Shown here in pieces: positions 46,315 through 58,596 of a stretch of DNA of 64,000 nucleotides. The notes below the pieces were generated by a model. It was not told where the DNA came from and did not search any database. It saw only the letters and a list, made by a program, of their open reading frames with translations. Both the position numbers and the translations under genes were made by a program. The DNA is taken from NCBI RefSeq assembly GCF_000237925.1, contig NC_031500.1, positions 9,945,753 through 10,009,752 of the forward strand. The letters are read 5' to 3'. This stretch comes from Schistosoma mansoni (Eukaryota; Platyhelminthes; Trematoda; Strigeidida; Schistosomatidae). Positions within the stretch are counted from its first letter, which is position 1, and each line of letters begins with the position of its first letter.

Positions 46315-49300
46315 CTAAAAAAGTATTCAAATAAAGACTCAAAATCAAAGTTTAGAAAACTACTACAACAACTATAAACCGAATAAAAGATTATGTTGGC
46401 AATGTACTCCCGTAAAAGACTAGATGATAATTGAGGTGATAGAAAAAATTGTGTGGATAGAGCTACTACACACACAATTTATCTCATAACCAGGAGTAAT
46501 GATAATTCCTACAACCGCAAGTGTTAGTAGTAGAGGTAGTAATAATAATGTCTCATGAAACATAGCAATATGTAAGTACAGGGATGAGGAGTCCTATATT
46601 AGGATGAATTGGCCATCTAGTGCTTCCAAGTCTTCGATGAAATCAATGTGACATGAGACGACACTCGACCAACCAAAACAGTGTATGATCTGAATCGATA
46701 AAACAATGACAACGAATTAAATATTGTAACCATGAAGCTGAAAACTTGGTATACGTTTTAATTAATCCCAGCTTGAATAACACTAACTCCGCCTGTAGCT
46801 CCTCCGGGGGTTACTGCCGTTCCCAAGCCCGGGTAAAGGAGGAGGGTTGGGCATGGGGTTAGCAACCCCATCCCGTAGAAAACCAACTCGCTAAAAAAAC
46901 GCTAACCAGAAAAAATCATTCAAACCATTCAAACTCTGCCCTGGGAGTAGAAGGAATAATTATGACGTCTCATGATGAAAGCCGAGTTCCTTCGGAAGTC
47001 ATGAGGCTGATACACCTTCTTACAACCGACAATTTTTATAGGTACATGGAATGTCCGGACAATGTGGGAGACCGGAAGAGTCTTCCAAATTGCTGCGGAA
47101 ATGAGGAAATACAACCTGGAAGTGCTTGGAATCAGTGAAACACATTGGACGCAGGTTGGACAACAACGACTAGCTTCAGGGGAACTGCTGTTATACTCCA
47201 GTCATGAAGAAGAAAATGCCCCACATACACAATGAGTGGCATTGATGCTGTCCAGAAAAGCACAAAATGCACTTATTGGATGGGAATCTCATGGACCAAG
47301 GATCATCAAAGCCTCCTTTAAAACAAAGAGAGAGGGCATTACAATGAACGTCATCCAATGTTATGCGCCGACCAACGACTACGATGAAGAAGCTAAAGAC
47401 CAATTCTATGATAGGCTGCAGTCAATCTTCGAGAAGTGCCCAACCAAAGACCTGACAATTCTGATGGGAGATCTCAGTGCCAAGGTTGGAGTGGACAACA
47501 CTGGATACGAAGACGTCATGGGACGACATGGACTGGGAGAAAGGAACGAAAATGGTGAGAGATTTGCAAACCTATGTGCCTTCAATAAACTGATCATAGG
47601 TGGCACCATATTCCCACACAAAAACATACACAAAGCCACTTGGATTTCACCGGATCACACTACACAGAATCAAATCGACCAAATCTGCATCAATAAAAAA
47701 AGTTCAGGAGGATGATGGAGGATGTGAGAACCGGGAGAGGAGCTGATATAGCATCCGATCATCATTTGCTGGTCGTCAAGATGAAACTAAAACTTAAGAA
47801 GCACTGGACAACGGCGCAGTCAACATCTCAAAAGTTTAATACGGCCAAACTCAACAAATTCAACATAGCCCTCAGCAGCAGGTTCCAGGCCTTTCATGAT
47901 CTACTCAATGGAGAAGGAACTACCGTGGAGAGCAACTGGAAAGGTATCAAGGAGGCACTCGTCTCAACATGTCAGGAGGTTCTGGGCCAAAAGAAGCACC
48001 ATCACAAGGAATGGATCACTGTCGGTACACTGGATAAAATTGAAGAAAGGAGGAACAAGAAGGCAGCAATCAACACCAGCCGAACAAGCAGAATACACAG
48101 AAGCAAACAAGCAAGTGAAGAGGAGCATCAGAACCGACAAACGTAAATATGTGGAAGATTTAGCAATGACAGCGGAAAAGGCTGCAAGAGAGGGAAACAT
48201 GAGACAACTGTATAACACAACAAAGAAGCCTGCAGGAAATTACCGTAAGCCAGAAAGACCAGTGAAAAGCAAGGAAGGCAAAGTAATCACCGACATTGAA
48301 GAACAACGAAACAGGTGGGTAGAACACTTCAAAGAACTCTTGAATCGACCAGCTCCACTGAACCCACCCAACATCGAAGCAGCACCCACAGACCTCCCAA
48401 TCGATGTCGGCCCACCAACAATTGAAGAGATCAGCATGGCCATTAGACAAACCAAGAGCGGCAAAGCAGTGGGACCAGACAACATCCCGGCAAAGGTACT
48501 GAAAGCAAATGTAGCAGCACCTGCAAAGATACTCCACACCCTCTTCAGTAAGATTTGGGACGAAGAACAAGTACCAATAGACTGGAAAAAAGGACTTCTG
48601 ATCAAGATACCAAAGAAAGGCGATCTGAGCAAGTGCGACAACTACAGGGGCATCACTCTTCTCTCAATACCAGGAAAAGTCTTCAACAGAGTATTGTTAA
48701 ACAGGATGAAGGATTCCGTGGACGCTCAACTTCGAGATCAACAAGCTGGATTCCGTAAGGATAGATCGTGTACAGACCAAATCGCAACTCTACGTATTAT
48801 TGTGGAACAATCAATCGAATGGAATTCATCACTCTACATCAAATTCATTGACTACGAGAAGGCATTTGATGGCGTGAACAGGACAACAATATGGAGGCTT
48901 CTTCGACACTACGGCGTGCCTGAGAAGATAGTCAATATCATACGGAACTCCTATGATGGACTAAACTGCAAAGTCGTACATGGTGGACAGTTGACAGACT
49001 CGTTCGAAGTAAAGACCGGCGTCAGACAAGGTTGCTTACTCTCACCCTTTCTCTTTCTCCTGGTCATCGACTGGATCATGAAGACGTCAACATCTGGAGG
49101 AAAGCACGGGATACAGTGGACAGGCAGGATGCAGCTTGACGATTTAGACTTCGCGGATGATCTGGCTCTTCTATCACAAACGCAACAACAAATGCAGGAG
49201 AAAACGACCAGTGTAGCAGCAGCCTCAGCATCAGTAGGTCTCAATATAAACAAAGGGAAAAGCAAGACTCTCTGATACAATACAACATGCATCAATCGAA

Positions 49301-52300
49301 TAACACTTGACGGAGAAGCTTTGGAGGATGTGGAAACCTTTACATATCTGGGCAGCATCATTGATGAACACAGTGGATCAGATGCAGATGTGAGGGCGAG
49401 GATCGGCAAAGCAAGAGCAGCATATATACAACTGAGGAACATCTGGAGCTCAAAACAATTGTCAACCAACACCAAGGTTAGAATTTCCAATACAAATGTC
49501 AAGACAGTTCTACTGTATGGGGCGGAGACGTGGAGAACTACGAAAGCCATTATCCAGAAGATACAAGTGTTTATTAACAGTTGTCTACGCAAAATACTTC
49601 GGATCCGTTGGCCAGACACTATCAGCAACAAGTTACTGTGGGAGGCAACAAAACAGATTCCAGCGGATGAAGAAATCAGGAAGAAGCACTGGAAGTGGAT
49701 TGGGCACACCTTGAGGAAATCACCTAATTGTGTCACAAGACAAGCCCTCATATGGAATCCTGAAGGTCAAAGGAGAAGAGGAAGACCAAAGAACACATTA
49801 CGCCGAGAAATAGAGACAGACATGAGAAGAATGAACAAGAACTGGATAGAACTAGAAAAGAAGGCCCACGACAGAGTGAGTTGAAGAATGCTGGTCGGCG
49901 GCCTATGCTCCATTGGGAGTAACAGGCGAAAGTAAATAAGTGAATAACACTAAAAAAGAAACAAGATAGATTCATAGTTGTTAAGTTTAATGAATCTGGC
50001 AGAACCCGTTAGATGATTTGAAAGCGTGACTGGTCATTAGCTTGTAAAGGATCCGCATAAGTGCGTAAGGCCAAACGCAATGAATAGATTGTTGTGTTAT
50101 ATTACAAAGAGGAATTACTATTCCAGTCTTTCCCACATGTAGACAGTATTCAATAATAAATATAATTTCGTGATATCTTTATAACTTCGGTTATAGTATT
50201 CAATAATGTTTTGCCAGAACACTGCTAGGATGTAACCGAACTTGTAAATCCTCATTAACGTGAAATACTAAACTGTAATATTACAGCTGTAATATTCTAC
50301 TTCAGAAGTTCACTGGAGCTATACCAGTATTTCGAGTATCAGAAAACAACATAAACAAAGTAGGTTAAAAACAAGATTATAAGAAATAATATTTACAGGT
50401 GTCGGTTGTGACTGTTGTTGATGATGAACATACGATAATCCTCCCTGATAATTAGAAGTTGTAGGAGTTCCAAATGCAACTGATTGGAAAGCACTATGAG
50501 TGGATTGAGAGGAGTTACCATTTGCCGTATAAACAGGGAGATTGTTAGCTGAGAAGTTTCCGGATTGAACATTGACACATGATTTGGAACGACTGAAGGG
50601 ATAATCAGCATATCCAGCAACAATTGCCGTTCCTTGATTTGGTTGAGCCCCAGAAGGCATTTGACCTTGAGGTATCCCGACTAAGTTAGCTCTGTAAGAA
50701 CTAGTAGAAATAGTCGACTGACCATTACCCCCATTCGTTCCAATGGAAGGGAATGAAACTGGGACAGCTGTACTACCACAACATGGACCATTCTGCAATA
50801 ATGCTGCAATGGAAAATTTAAATTAACACAAAATATTTGAGAAAAAAGGAAACAGGGATTATGTTTGAGAATAAAAAAATGGAATGAGTTCCACTTTAAG
50901 GTTGATGTGACAAGAAAATGACTAAAGTAGATTGTTACGCAACAGGTGGAACTTACTTGATGGTAATAAAATATTACGGTTTTGTGAGGATATTGAAGAT
51001 GAATGCATATTTGGAACAACAACAGGAGTCTGATGCAAAGGTTGCACTAACTGTGCAGTTAGAGGAAATTGAGGAGTAAAGGTAGATTGTTGAGCCTGAC
51101 CTAAAGCTTGAAGAGAAGCAAGATTAGAGAGACCTTGAGCTGTACGCGTTAAATTATTAGCAACAGGTATTTGTGGATGTAATCCAGCAGCGGCAACAAA
51201 CGCTTGTGCACTAGGAGCAGCATTACGTCGTCTAGGATCTGCTTTATCAGCCAGTTTACAAGTTATGGGTTTATCCCCACCTCGAACAATATGTTTTGCT
51301 TCATTCATTTGTTCAACTGCTTTTTCCGCTTGTTCAGCTGTGGCAAAACGAACAAAACCGATTCCTGAAAAAATCGAAAAAAAGTGAATGCTTGGACATT
51401 TATTGAAAAAAAAAACTAGTCAACTTTTGAGTTAAATGAGCTTAAATCAAACAGATGAAGACACACCTTTAAGCAATTACTCGTTGATAAAAAACAGTGT
51501 ATATAGATCAATACATTGGATTTATATATAATAATTAGTACGTTAATAAATTGCATACAAGATTCATTATGCATGCTTGTTAACAAAAAAAGTAGAAAGA
51601 AAATACATTGATAGGAAACTATCAGTCAGCACCTTAACACAAGTAGATGTAAGTAAAATGCACCATTATTTTTTTATAAACTGGCTAAATTACTGTATGA
51701 ATTTTAAACACAAGTAAAACTTAATAATTCAAAATATGAAGTATAAACGATGTCTGGATGGTGATGTAAAAGTGAAGCTTTAAAATTTGAACAATTGATA
51801 ATTATCGTAGTTGAAATCATGAGTCAATTGAAGCTAGACCACCATGGAAAATCTGGAAGCACTGGACGGCCGTTTCGTCTTGGAAAGAGACACGTTCAAA
51901 ACTTAACAAAATGAAACATGAACATGCAATACTAGTATAGATGATTAGTAGTACTACGAAAAGTCAATACATTCATATGGATCACCAGTAATACTAAAAT
52001 ACCATAGTATCTCAACTAGAACTTTTCTTAAAAATGACGAAACTGCTTCATAATTGAAATGCTGAGAAAATATGCGATTAATTCGTTTCCCCAGATAGAT
52101 TGAGTTTTTTTTTTTAAAAATAGTCCTGCATATTAATGTGATTAGGTAATTAAACATGAACATATTCGTTTACTAAGCTTTGACACATAGTTTTGTGTGT
52201 GAGGACCAGTGAGATACCACAACTGTTCACATCGAACTGAGTCGGGGTTCAAACCTACAACTTGGTAGCCAAAAAGTCGAGTATTTTTACCATTCGTAGA

Positions 52301-55300
52301 CCGCTTCACATACTAAACAGAATAGTATTTCTTCATCTTACTGTAAATCACAAGAACCTTTAACAGATAAATTTGTCGGTGCTTGTTGTAGTGATGATAA
52401 TCTTATTTTTATCTAGTTAGATTTAAATAAAAAACTTTCAAGTAAATCTCAACAAAATAAATACAATGTTTAAAGCAGAATGAAGGCAATCACAATATTA
52501 TATTATAGTGAAAGAATGCTTAGGTGGGGAAGACTAATTTTATTGCTAAGTGCACAATTACACAGTAGTTTAGCAAAATGTGGAAATAATTCATTAAATA
52601 CCTAATTTTCACATCTTTGATTTATCTCTGACAAGCTTCATTATTTCTTTATTCTTGTTGTTACATTGATTGTTATAAGTTTCCTTTTCTCTTCTCTGCA
52701 TTTCAATCTTCTCAACCTTCTGCTCGTAGGCATTCCACTTCTGACTGGTGTTACACACTACTTATGTCGGCAGACATAAGTAGCATACATTACACCCGTT
52801 CCCCGTTCAAACGGTCGCTCGTGTGGTTGTTCTGCTCGCCGTGCTATTTCCTTCTTTTCCACAGTCTAAGCCACGCTTCCCGCCAAAATGTCGAGTCCAC
52901 CGGCGCGCTGACCTCAGTAGCAACTTTGACCTGCCGTGGCCATCTAAATCCGATGTCCATCCAGCGACCGAACATCCCACTCCTCTATGTCGACAGTGAC
53001 CGCCACAGCCAACGCCGCCTCTCCAGAAAAATCAACTCAGAGCCACCTTCTTGCACCAGACCGCCCCAACTAGTGCCTCCCCTACCGACTCCACAACGCC
53101 GTCCGCAGAACTTGAACATCTCCATTTCTCCTTTTGGAGCGACACCAAACGTAGTGAATGAACACTCAAATTGAGAAGACTTATGTCTATCAACATAAGT
53201 AGCACACACCACAATATTACTTAAATCTGGTATAATATGATAAATTACAGTTTATAATCATTAAGGAAATGATTAACGTAACAAGACAGTGAAGATAGTA
53301 CTTAATCAGTATTGCCAAACAATAACCATAAAGTTATGTACGCATGATACATTATACTCGCACAAACTCGGTTAAAAGTTGACAAAAAAGTGCTACCTAC
53401 CTGTAAATCCAGTAACTGTTTCAAGAAGTTTAACTGATGTAACATGACCAAATTTTTGAAACAAACTTTCCAACATCTCTTTTGAAAAACCTTCACGTGG
53501 AAGATTGCGTACATAAACATTAAGAGCATCTTTTTCATTCTCATATGCATATTTCACTGATAATTTGCGTCCATTAGTTCTGGCACATTCTAAAATATGT
53601 GCTTTCGCTTTTTCTGCATCCTCTTCAGAAGCGCAATCAATAAAACCTGAACCTAAAAAGTTCGAGAAGAGAATCTTATTATTCCATTATAACAAATTAA
53701 GTATATCCCACCACCATTTAATTCGAGGATGACGTAGAGGATTGGAAGTTAGTAGTTACTAAATCAGGATATAGCACTATTCTCTGAAGTCCCTGATTTT
53801 TGGACTGAGCCATGTAGGTAGATCCAGACTACTTGGATGATGACAGATAGATTATCGTAACCAATGGTTAGAGACGCTGGGTAACATAAATCGGGATTTT
53901 CACAGTGAAGATGCATTCACTGTCTTCACTTTGTTCTTCAGTTTCTAAAAGTTTTTTATCCGACGAATTCATATTTGCTTCACGGATCACATTTTCTATG
54001 TTTAATCTTCCCTACTGCCATTAATATTAGGCTATCATTTCTACTACTCTAGCATCTCACTGTGCTTATGTGTAACAACTTAAACCGAGTGATATATGTG
54101 CCAAGTTCTACGGTACGTATGACCGATTAACTGATCATCACAAAAAGCGGTTCCACGGTAAATGGAAATAATGCATAATTATACTAAAGATGATATATCA
54201 GAACAATGAAAAACTAAAATAAAACTAACATTGACACATAACCAGACTGATTACCATCAATTCACATTCAGATGCTCGGTGACATGGTCTAAAACCATAC
54301 TTGACAATAAGTACTACAACTCATGATTTATTTATTTATTTGAATACATAAATATTGGCACAAAGGGGTATCAAATACATATGCGCCACATAACGACTCA
54401 TGAAGGATATCTGATTATCTAACTTTACTCAAATACTTGTATATGTCTGGCATTACCGAGGAAACCACTAATCCAATATATGTATAAACATGTGAAATCA
54501 CATAAGCCTATTTAAGTAAATTGTTACTATTCATGAATCGTGAACAATGCTTTGTCGTGGTTTAGTTATTCTTATTACACAGTATCACATTAACTCCAGT
54601 GATTAGGAATAAAGTGGTTCATAGAAAGTTATATTCCTAGGATTCTAACGTTAACTAATCGAATATAGTGGAATTTCAGAACCACTACGATTTTCATCAA
54701 CACCTTGTCTCCCCAATACACTGCAGAAAACTGTTTTGAGTGTCCACAATTCACATGAATAAAACCCGACATGCTCTGAAGTAAGAAAAAATCGAAATAC
54801 TAAAAAATACCTGTAGCAACATCTATGATGACTGCTACACTAAAATTTCACAAACCATCAATATATGACATTTTAGTTAAAAACTACTAACCTCTGCATC
54901 TTCCGTTGACAACCATTGCTTTGCAAGATTTGGGCTGAACAATGTTTTCAACAAGTGAACGAACTGTATCATCTGTATCAGATTCGCTTAATCCACTTAT
55001 ATATAGATTGGTCTTGGAAGTGACAGTTGATTTATTCCGACGACCATGCTATAGGAGAACCCAAAAAATTATAGATGAATTTTCAATACAATTCATTTAA
55101 CAATGAATTATACTAATACAGGACCCAAATTTTAAAATATACCTTTAGCTAATAAGTTGAAAGAAAATTGAATGTGATTTAGAACACAGGTCTACGAAAT
55201 AAACTCCAACTTTTTTCATAGCTTCATTACAGCATCACGAATTGGATAAATTGAGATGAAATACAGCCAAATTGGGTAATTTCAGTAGGGTAGACAGGCT

Positions 55301-56918
55301 AAAAATTATCTTTTCATGATCTAAATATCAGGTAAACTATCTATCAGTGTATCCCCTCAATGACTAGTTAACACGACTCGACAGGTACATGTTTATGTAC
55401 TTGGTTTTAAGTCATACACTTTGTATGAGTGTTAGTTGTGCGACTCTGTTTTCCACACAAACGTAAGTGGGGCTAGGAAGTGTGACTTAATGGTTGAATA
55501 TCAATTGATCCAACTACTAAGACACCGGTTCAACAAGTCCTGATACAAACTTTGATCAGTAATTGTGTTCTAAACTAGACTCGACAGGTATTCTTCAAAT
55601 TATGTGACAAATTATTGCTACTAACTGGCTGTTAATTGTAAACTTTAAACTATGTGAGGTTACTTTAAATTTAGTGATAAATAATCAATTCATGGAAGAT
55701 TTCCACAAATTTTGGATGGTATATTGATGAGTACTGTTAACTATCTTTAAACGCGAGTTTCTCATTTATTTACCCGATGGTCAACATGAGGTCTTCTATT
55801 CACCCGTCGATGTTTCTTATCAGCGATCTTTTCTGTATATTTATCCTTCTCAGGCATTCGTTAGCGAAAACATGGGTTTATCATCATCGCTATCTTATCA
55901 GGACACATCACGATCATTGAGTCGGAATGAAATATTACAAAGCGAGATGTTTCAGAAGCCAATTAAGTTAAACATGTTAAACACACACACCGACATAATC
56001 TTAGACACATACAGTTAGCCTGTTCCTACATTTATGTAATAAACATCTAACACAAATTTGCTTAACAGGTTGAGATAACTTGCAAACTCGTAAAATTGAC
56101 GTGAAACATTGAGATGAGTCACAGTACAAATCACTAGATATGGGAAATGAAACATAATCTTTGGAATTTTGCATCAGATGAGTGAATATATTAATTTAAA
56201 ACAATGTACACAAAAGTGTACAGGTTTAAGTCATCAAAGATAAAATTGCATTTCCCCGAAGAAATCATTTTCGGTGGGCTTTTTATAGAACAATGTAACT
56301 AGGAGAGGAAAGTCATTAATCATGGCCCAAAAATAAGAAACTCACCTGTGTTTGAGGAACAGAACCAAAGTGCTTTAAAGAATCAAATGTACGGCAGTGT
56401 GCTGTCATATTAACTGCCATCGGTGTCTGTGATGGTACATTTGCATAAGTTTGATGTATGTGACCAAGGTTGCCATTACCCATAGCTGTTACTAGGGAAG
56501 GTGCTAAGTAAGACAACGACTGGCCATATGGAACAGGTGGATGAGGCAAGGGTAAGGGCTGGGAAGCCGATTGTTGGAACTGTTGTAGGTGGTAAGAAGG
56601 ATTTATGGAAGCATTGGGAAATTGACGCCCAGTAATAGCAGGTTCAAGCGACTGGTTGGTACCAACAGAGAATGAATGGGGGAAAGGGTAAGCCAAACTG
56701 TGATGAGGACTGAATCCACCAGGTGCTGAAGGGATTGATGAGCCAGGTAAAACATTGGAAGAGAGAGTCGGTCGTACATAACCAGGCGTAAGTGCACCAA
56801 TAAGCATACTGCTAGAATCCATCGGACCAGAAACATGACGGTCAATGGATATTGCTGAGCCATTAGCAATGGTCGGATGACCTGACATCGCTGCAATGAT
56901 AGGCCAGTGTGGTTGCAT
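45244..56918 (-). CDS. Tandem-RRM RNA-binding protein, ELAV/RBMS (Alan shepard)-like; six coding exons
   Basis: Exons on the minus strand: 56918-56346, 55048-54892, 53652-53401, 51364-50957, 50803-50397 and 46314-45244. All introns are GT-AG, all phases match, and the join gives 2868 nt (955 residues plus stop). RRM1 starts near residue 203 with RNP2 LYISGL and RNP1 RGSGFIDC (243-250). RRM2 has RNP2 VYVRNL (289-294) and RNP1 TGIGFVRF (327-334), ending PITCKLADK. Known family role: binding of U/A-rich mRNA in post-transcriptional control. The N-terminus is Pro/Ser/His-rich and the C-terminal half Gln- then Ser/Asn-rich, with a basic [10 protein letters not shown] stretch. ELAV and RBMS cannot be separated by eye. 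The start ATG lies two bases after a 3' splice site, so a 5' exon or a trans-spliced leader lies upstream. Confidence 0.88.
46578..46640 (+). mobile_element. SINE fragment with mutated hammerhead
   Basis: GGGATGAGGAGTCCTATATT, then AGGATGAATTGGCC and TAGTGCTTCCAAG correspond to the hammerhead and tail of the tRNA-derived SINE, decayed. It lies in the last intron of the RRM gene. Confidence 0.55.
46788..49940 (+). mobile_element. RTE-type LINE with 13-bp target duplication, in an intron and antisense to the host gene
   Basis: The 3153-bp insertion is flanked by perfect copies of TGAATAACACTAA (46775-46787 and 49941-49953). One long reading region encodes an AP-type endonuclease ([13 protein letters not shown], then [27 protein letters not shown]), then a reverse transcriptase ([40 protein letters not shown] at 49150-49161, LLYGAETW), and ends near 49935. 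It is broken: frameshifts near 47035, at an A run at about 47697 and near 48080, and stop codons at 47233, 49273 and 49882. The clean duplication shows that the insertion is full length or nearly so. Confidence 0.9.
50397..50803 (-). CDS. RRM gene, coding exon 5
   Basis: 407 bp, acceptor CCATTGCAG, donor CACCT|gtaaat. It encodes a Ser/Gly/Gln-rich region without a known domain and returns the frame to phase 0. Confidence 0.82.
50957..51364 (-). CDS. RRM gene, coding exon 4 (RRM2 end)
   Basis: 408 bp, acceptor TTTTTTCAG, donor TCAA|gtaagt. It holds RNP1 of RRM2, [16 protein letters not shown] at the domain end, then an Ala/Gln-rich stretch. Confidence 0.9.
51800..51893 (-). mobile_element. 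tRNA-derived SINE, 3' part
   Basis: Minus-strand copy from the tail (GTTGAAATCATGAGTCAATT) to GACGGCCGTTTCGTC, cut before the hammerhead core. It lies within an intron of the RRM gene. Confidence 0.7.
51900..52759. other. Intron sequence of the RRM gene, nothing recognised
   Basis: AT-rich. A possible very old SINE lies at about 52190-52320 (GGGGTTCAAACCTACAAC), not firm enough to call. Confidence 0.4.
52760..53216. repeat. GC-rich islet bracketed by 38-bp near-palindromic repeats, in an intron
   Basis: A segment clearly richer in G+C than its surroundings lies between ACTTATGTCGGCAGACATAA (52760) and ACTTATGTCTATCAACATAA (53179). Both are followed by GTAGCA.ACA, and each is itself a hairpin. 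A 136-codon plus-strand frame crosses the segment (52764-53174); it has no known domain, and its codon use is not like that of the RRM exons. It may be a small mobile element of unknown class or a retrocopied piece. Confidence 0.5.
53401..53652 (-). CDS. RRM gene, coding exon 3 (RRM1 end, RRM2 start)
   Basis: 252 bp, acceptor CTTTTTAG, donor ACAG|gtaggt. It holds RNP1 of RRM1 (split across the joint), a short linker [10 protein letters not shown] and RNP2 of RRM2. The short interdomain linker resembles ELAV and RBMS proteins. Confidence 0.9.
53765..53885 (-). repeat. Dispersed repeat, intronic copy
   Basis: On the minus strand CTCTAACCATTGGTTACGAT and TACATGGCTCAGTCC match the plus-strand copy at 59080. 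The family is not identified. Confidence 0.5.
54320..54405 (-). mobile_element. (AAAT)n-tailed retroposon, 3' fragment
   Basis: Minus-strand tail ATTTATTTATTTATTTGAAT (as read on plus), then ACATAAATATTGGCACAA and CATATGCGCC, match only the last ~85 bp of the family. Confidence 0.6.
54892..55048 (-). CDS. RRM gene, coding exon 2 (RRM1 first half)
   Basis: 157 bp, acceptor CTCCTATAG, donor AGAG|gttagt. It encodes basic [20 protein letters not shown] and the alpha1/beta2 part of RRM1, ending in phase 1. Confidence 0.88.
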
Positions 56919-56920
56919 AT
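56346..56920 (-). CDS. RRM gene, coding exon 1
   Basis: An acceptor TTTGCACAG precedes 56920 and ATG follows at 56918. The exon encodes 191 residues, low complexity and rich in Ser, Pro, Gly, His and Gln, and ends CAAACACAG|gtgagt in phase 0. If an upstream coding exon exists, the protein could be longer. Confidence 0.8.
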
Positions 56921-57059
56921 CTGTGCAAAGATTTACATTTTTAAAAAATTTCACTTTTTTGATCCAATAAATTGTTGAGGAAATTAATTTTTCTGTACTG
57001 TAAAGAATTTGACTTAATTCAGTAGTGACAAAAAAGCCACGATAAACCGACGGTAACAC

Positions 57060-58090
57060 TGAACTATGAATATGAACGATTTATGTACATTACTTAACTT
57101 TAGATTAAAATAAAATACCATTTTTATGAAGATTAAATTGGTGAGTGGGAATGGGATGGAAGTGAGCTCATTAGTATCACCATACCAACACTTGGTACAG
57201 CCCAGCGAAGAAAAGATGGTCGGAAGTATTGTCTGACCTTGACGTTTATCGGAAAGTATGGTGAATGGAACATTAATATCTAACCAGATATCGTTGTTGA
57301 CTACCCATTAAAGTAACACTAACATCACATTCACCTAAATATCTATAATAGGACAGCAGCTACGTAATATATTATCAAGTCAATTTGATCTGATCTCCAA
57401 CTTATCATGTGAGGCCTGTAATGACCACTGTAAAAACACTGCTACCTCAGTGAATGGGATCAGATTGACAAATTCGGCGTTGAATAGTTTTTTTTGTGCT
57501 GATAGCACAGCACATAAACCTGTTAGTCCATATATTGACGAAATAATAATTTACTTTGAGGTACCCTCAACACAGAAAGAATGTGAGCCAACATTTGTGA
57601 AAAACACTTACCGTGAAAATTTCTTTTAATATTCGAAGAAATGAATTATTGCTGTTTAATGTAACGTTAACGTTTAGCGCGTCGAAGTTTGAATGAAAAT
57701 CACATTAGCCGCATTTGTAAGTTGGAAATAAGAATTTAAATAACACGTACCACAAAGAAACCAGTCTTAGCTAAAATGTTAAGATATAATCCAAAAGTCA
57801 AACGATGGTAAAATAGACTGACGTAACGAAAATAGGATGAGTCAACTTAATAGTGTAACGATTAATGGAGTTAGAAAGCAATTGAAACACCTAAATCATT
57901 GGAACACTTGGTTACCAAGACCGATCTTCTGTAATCCACACATGCTTAGTGACAAGGTGTTTGGGTGATCTATCCAAAACCTGAATTCTAGTATACAAAC
58001 CCATAGTGCATTCACCTAAGCTCAACTGTTTCGTATAATTTTCGTTCGCTGGTACTCAAGCATAGCATTTATCATAAACATCCTAACTAT
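57060..58090. other. 5' flank or 5' intron of the RRM gene, nothing recognised
   Basis: AT-rich, with no convincing first exon or promoter. Because coding exon 1 begins with a splice acceptor, a 5' UTR exon may lie here or beyond the window. Confidence 0.4.
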
Positions 58091-58092
58091 GA

Positions 58093-58596
58093 ACAGTTAT
58101 GCGACATAAATATTGGTACAAAAAAGCACTAGATACATATGCGCCTCACAAATCTCATTCGATTTGAGTAAGGGCTGTGATACTGCCCAGGTGACCAAAC
58201 CGAAGGTGGTTTTCTTAGGGGGCCACACTCCGAGCCTTTGACGTAAAGGTCTAACCCACAAGGCAGTGGAGCATCGTGAGGAGATGCAGTCCCATGGTAG
58301 CCGGTGGTCAATGATTGATTCGTACGCCATTTGTTCCCTCAGGATACTGGAGCCCATGTGCACCATTGGTTTGGAATCAGGGTTTTCCAACTCCCCTAGG
58401 TGGACTCGCCTTGTCCACCAACCCGGTTAAAGCGCCGGACATTCGCTTTTCGTCCTCTCACTTTTGTGAACAACACCCCCGCCACGAGAAGGCAGTGAGT
58501 AGGACTTCCCTGGCAGAGGCTATATATTCGCTGGCCATATGAGAGCATTTGGAGAGGGAGAGCGGACTCTCCCCACTCTCGGCCGTACCAGGGCAT
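58093..58596 (-). mobile_element. (AAAT)n-tailed retroposon, copy 4
   Basis: Near full-length minus-strand copy, from CCCTGGTACGGCCGAGAGTG (5', near 58596) through the pyrimidine-rich leader and conserved middle to the end near ATATTTATGTCGC. Here the (AAAT)n tail is almost lost. A frame of 97 codons is again open through its 3' half. Confidence 0.7.

Noticed and set aside
46059-46475. 138-codon minus-strand frame overlapping the last RRM exon
   Set aside because: Out of frame with the exon and crosses its splice acceptor; it is a shadow.
48160-49751. Minus-strand frames of 77-266 codons inside the LINE
   Set aside because: Antisense shadows of the LINE coding strand, with Cys/Ser-rich nonsense typical of such shadows.
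52985-53212. Minus-strand frame in the GC-rich islet
   Set aside because: It overlaps the longer plus-strand frame. Neither has a domain, and the segment is reported as a repeat instead.
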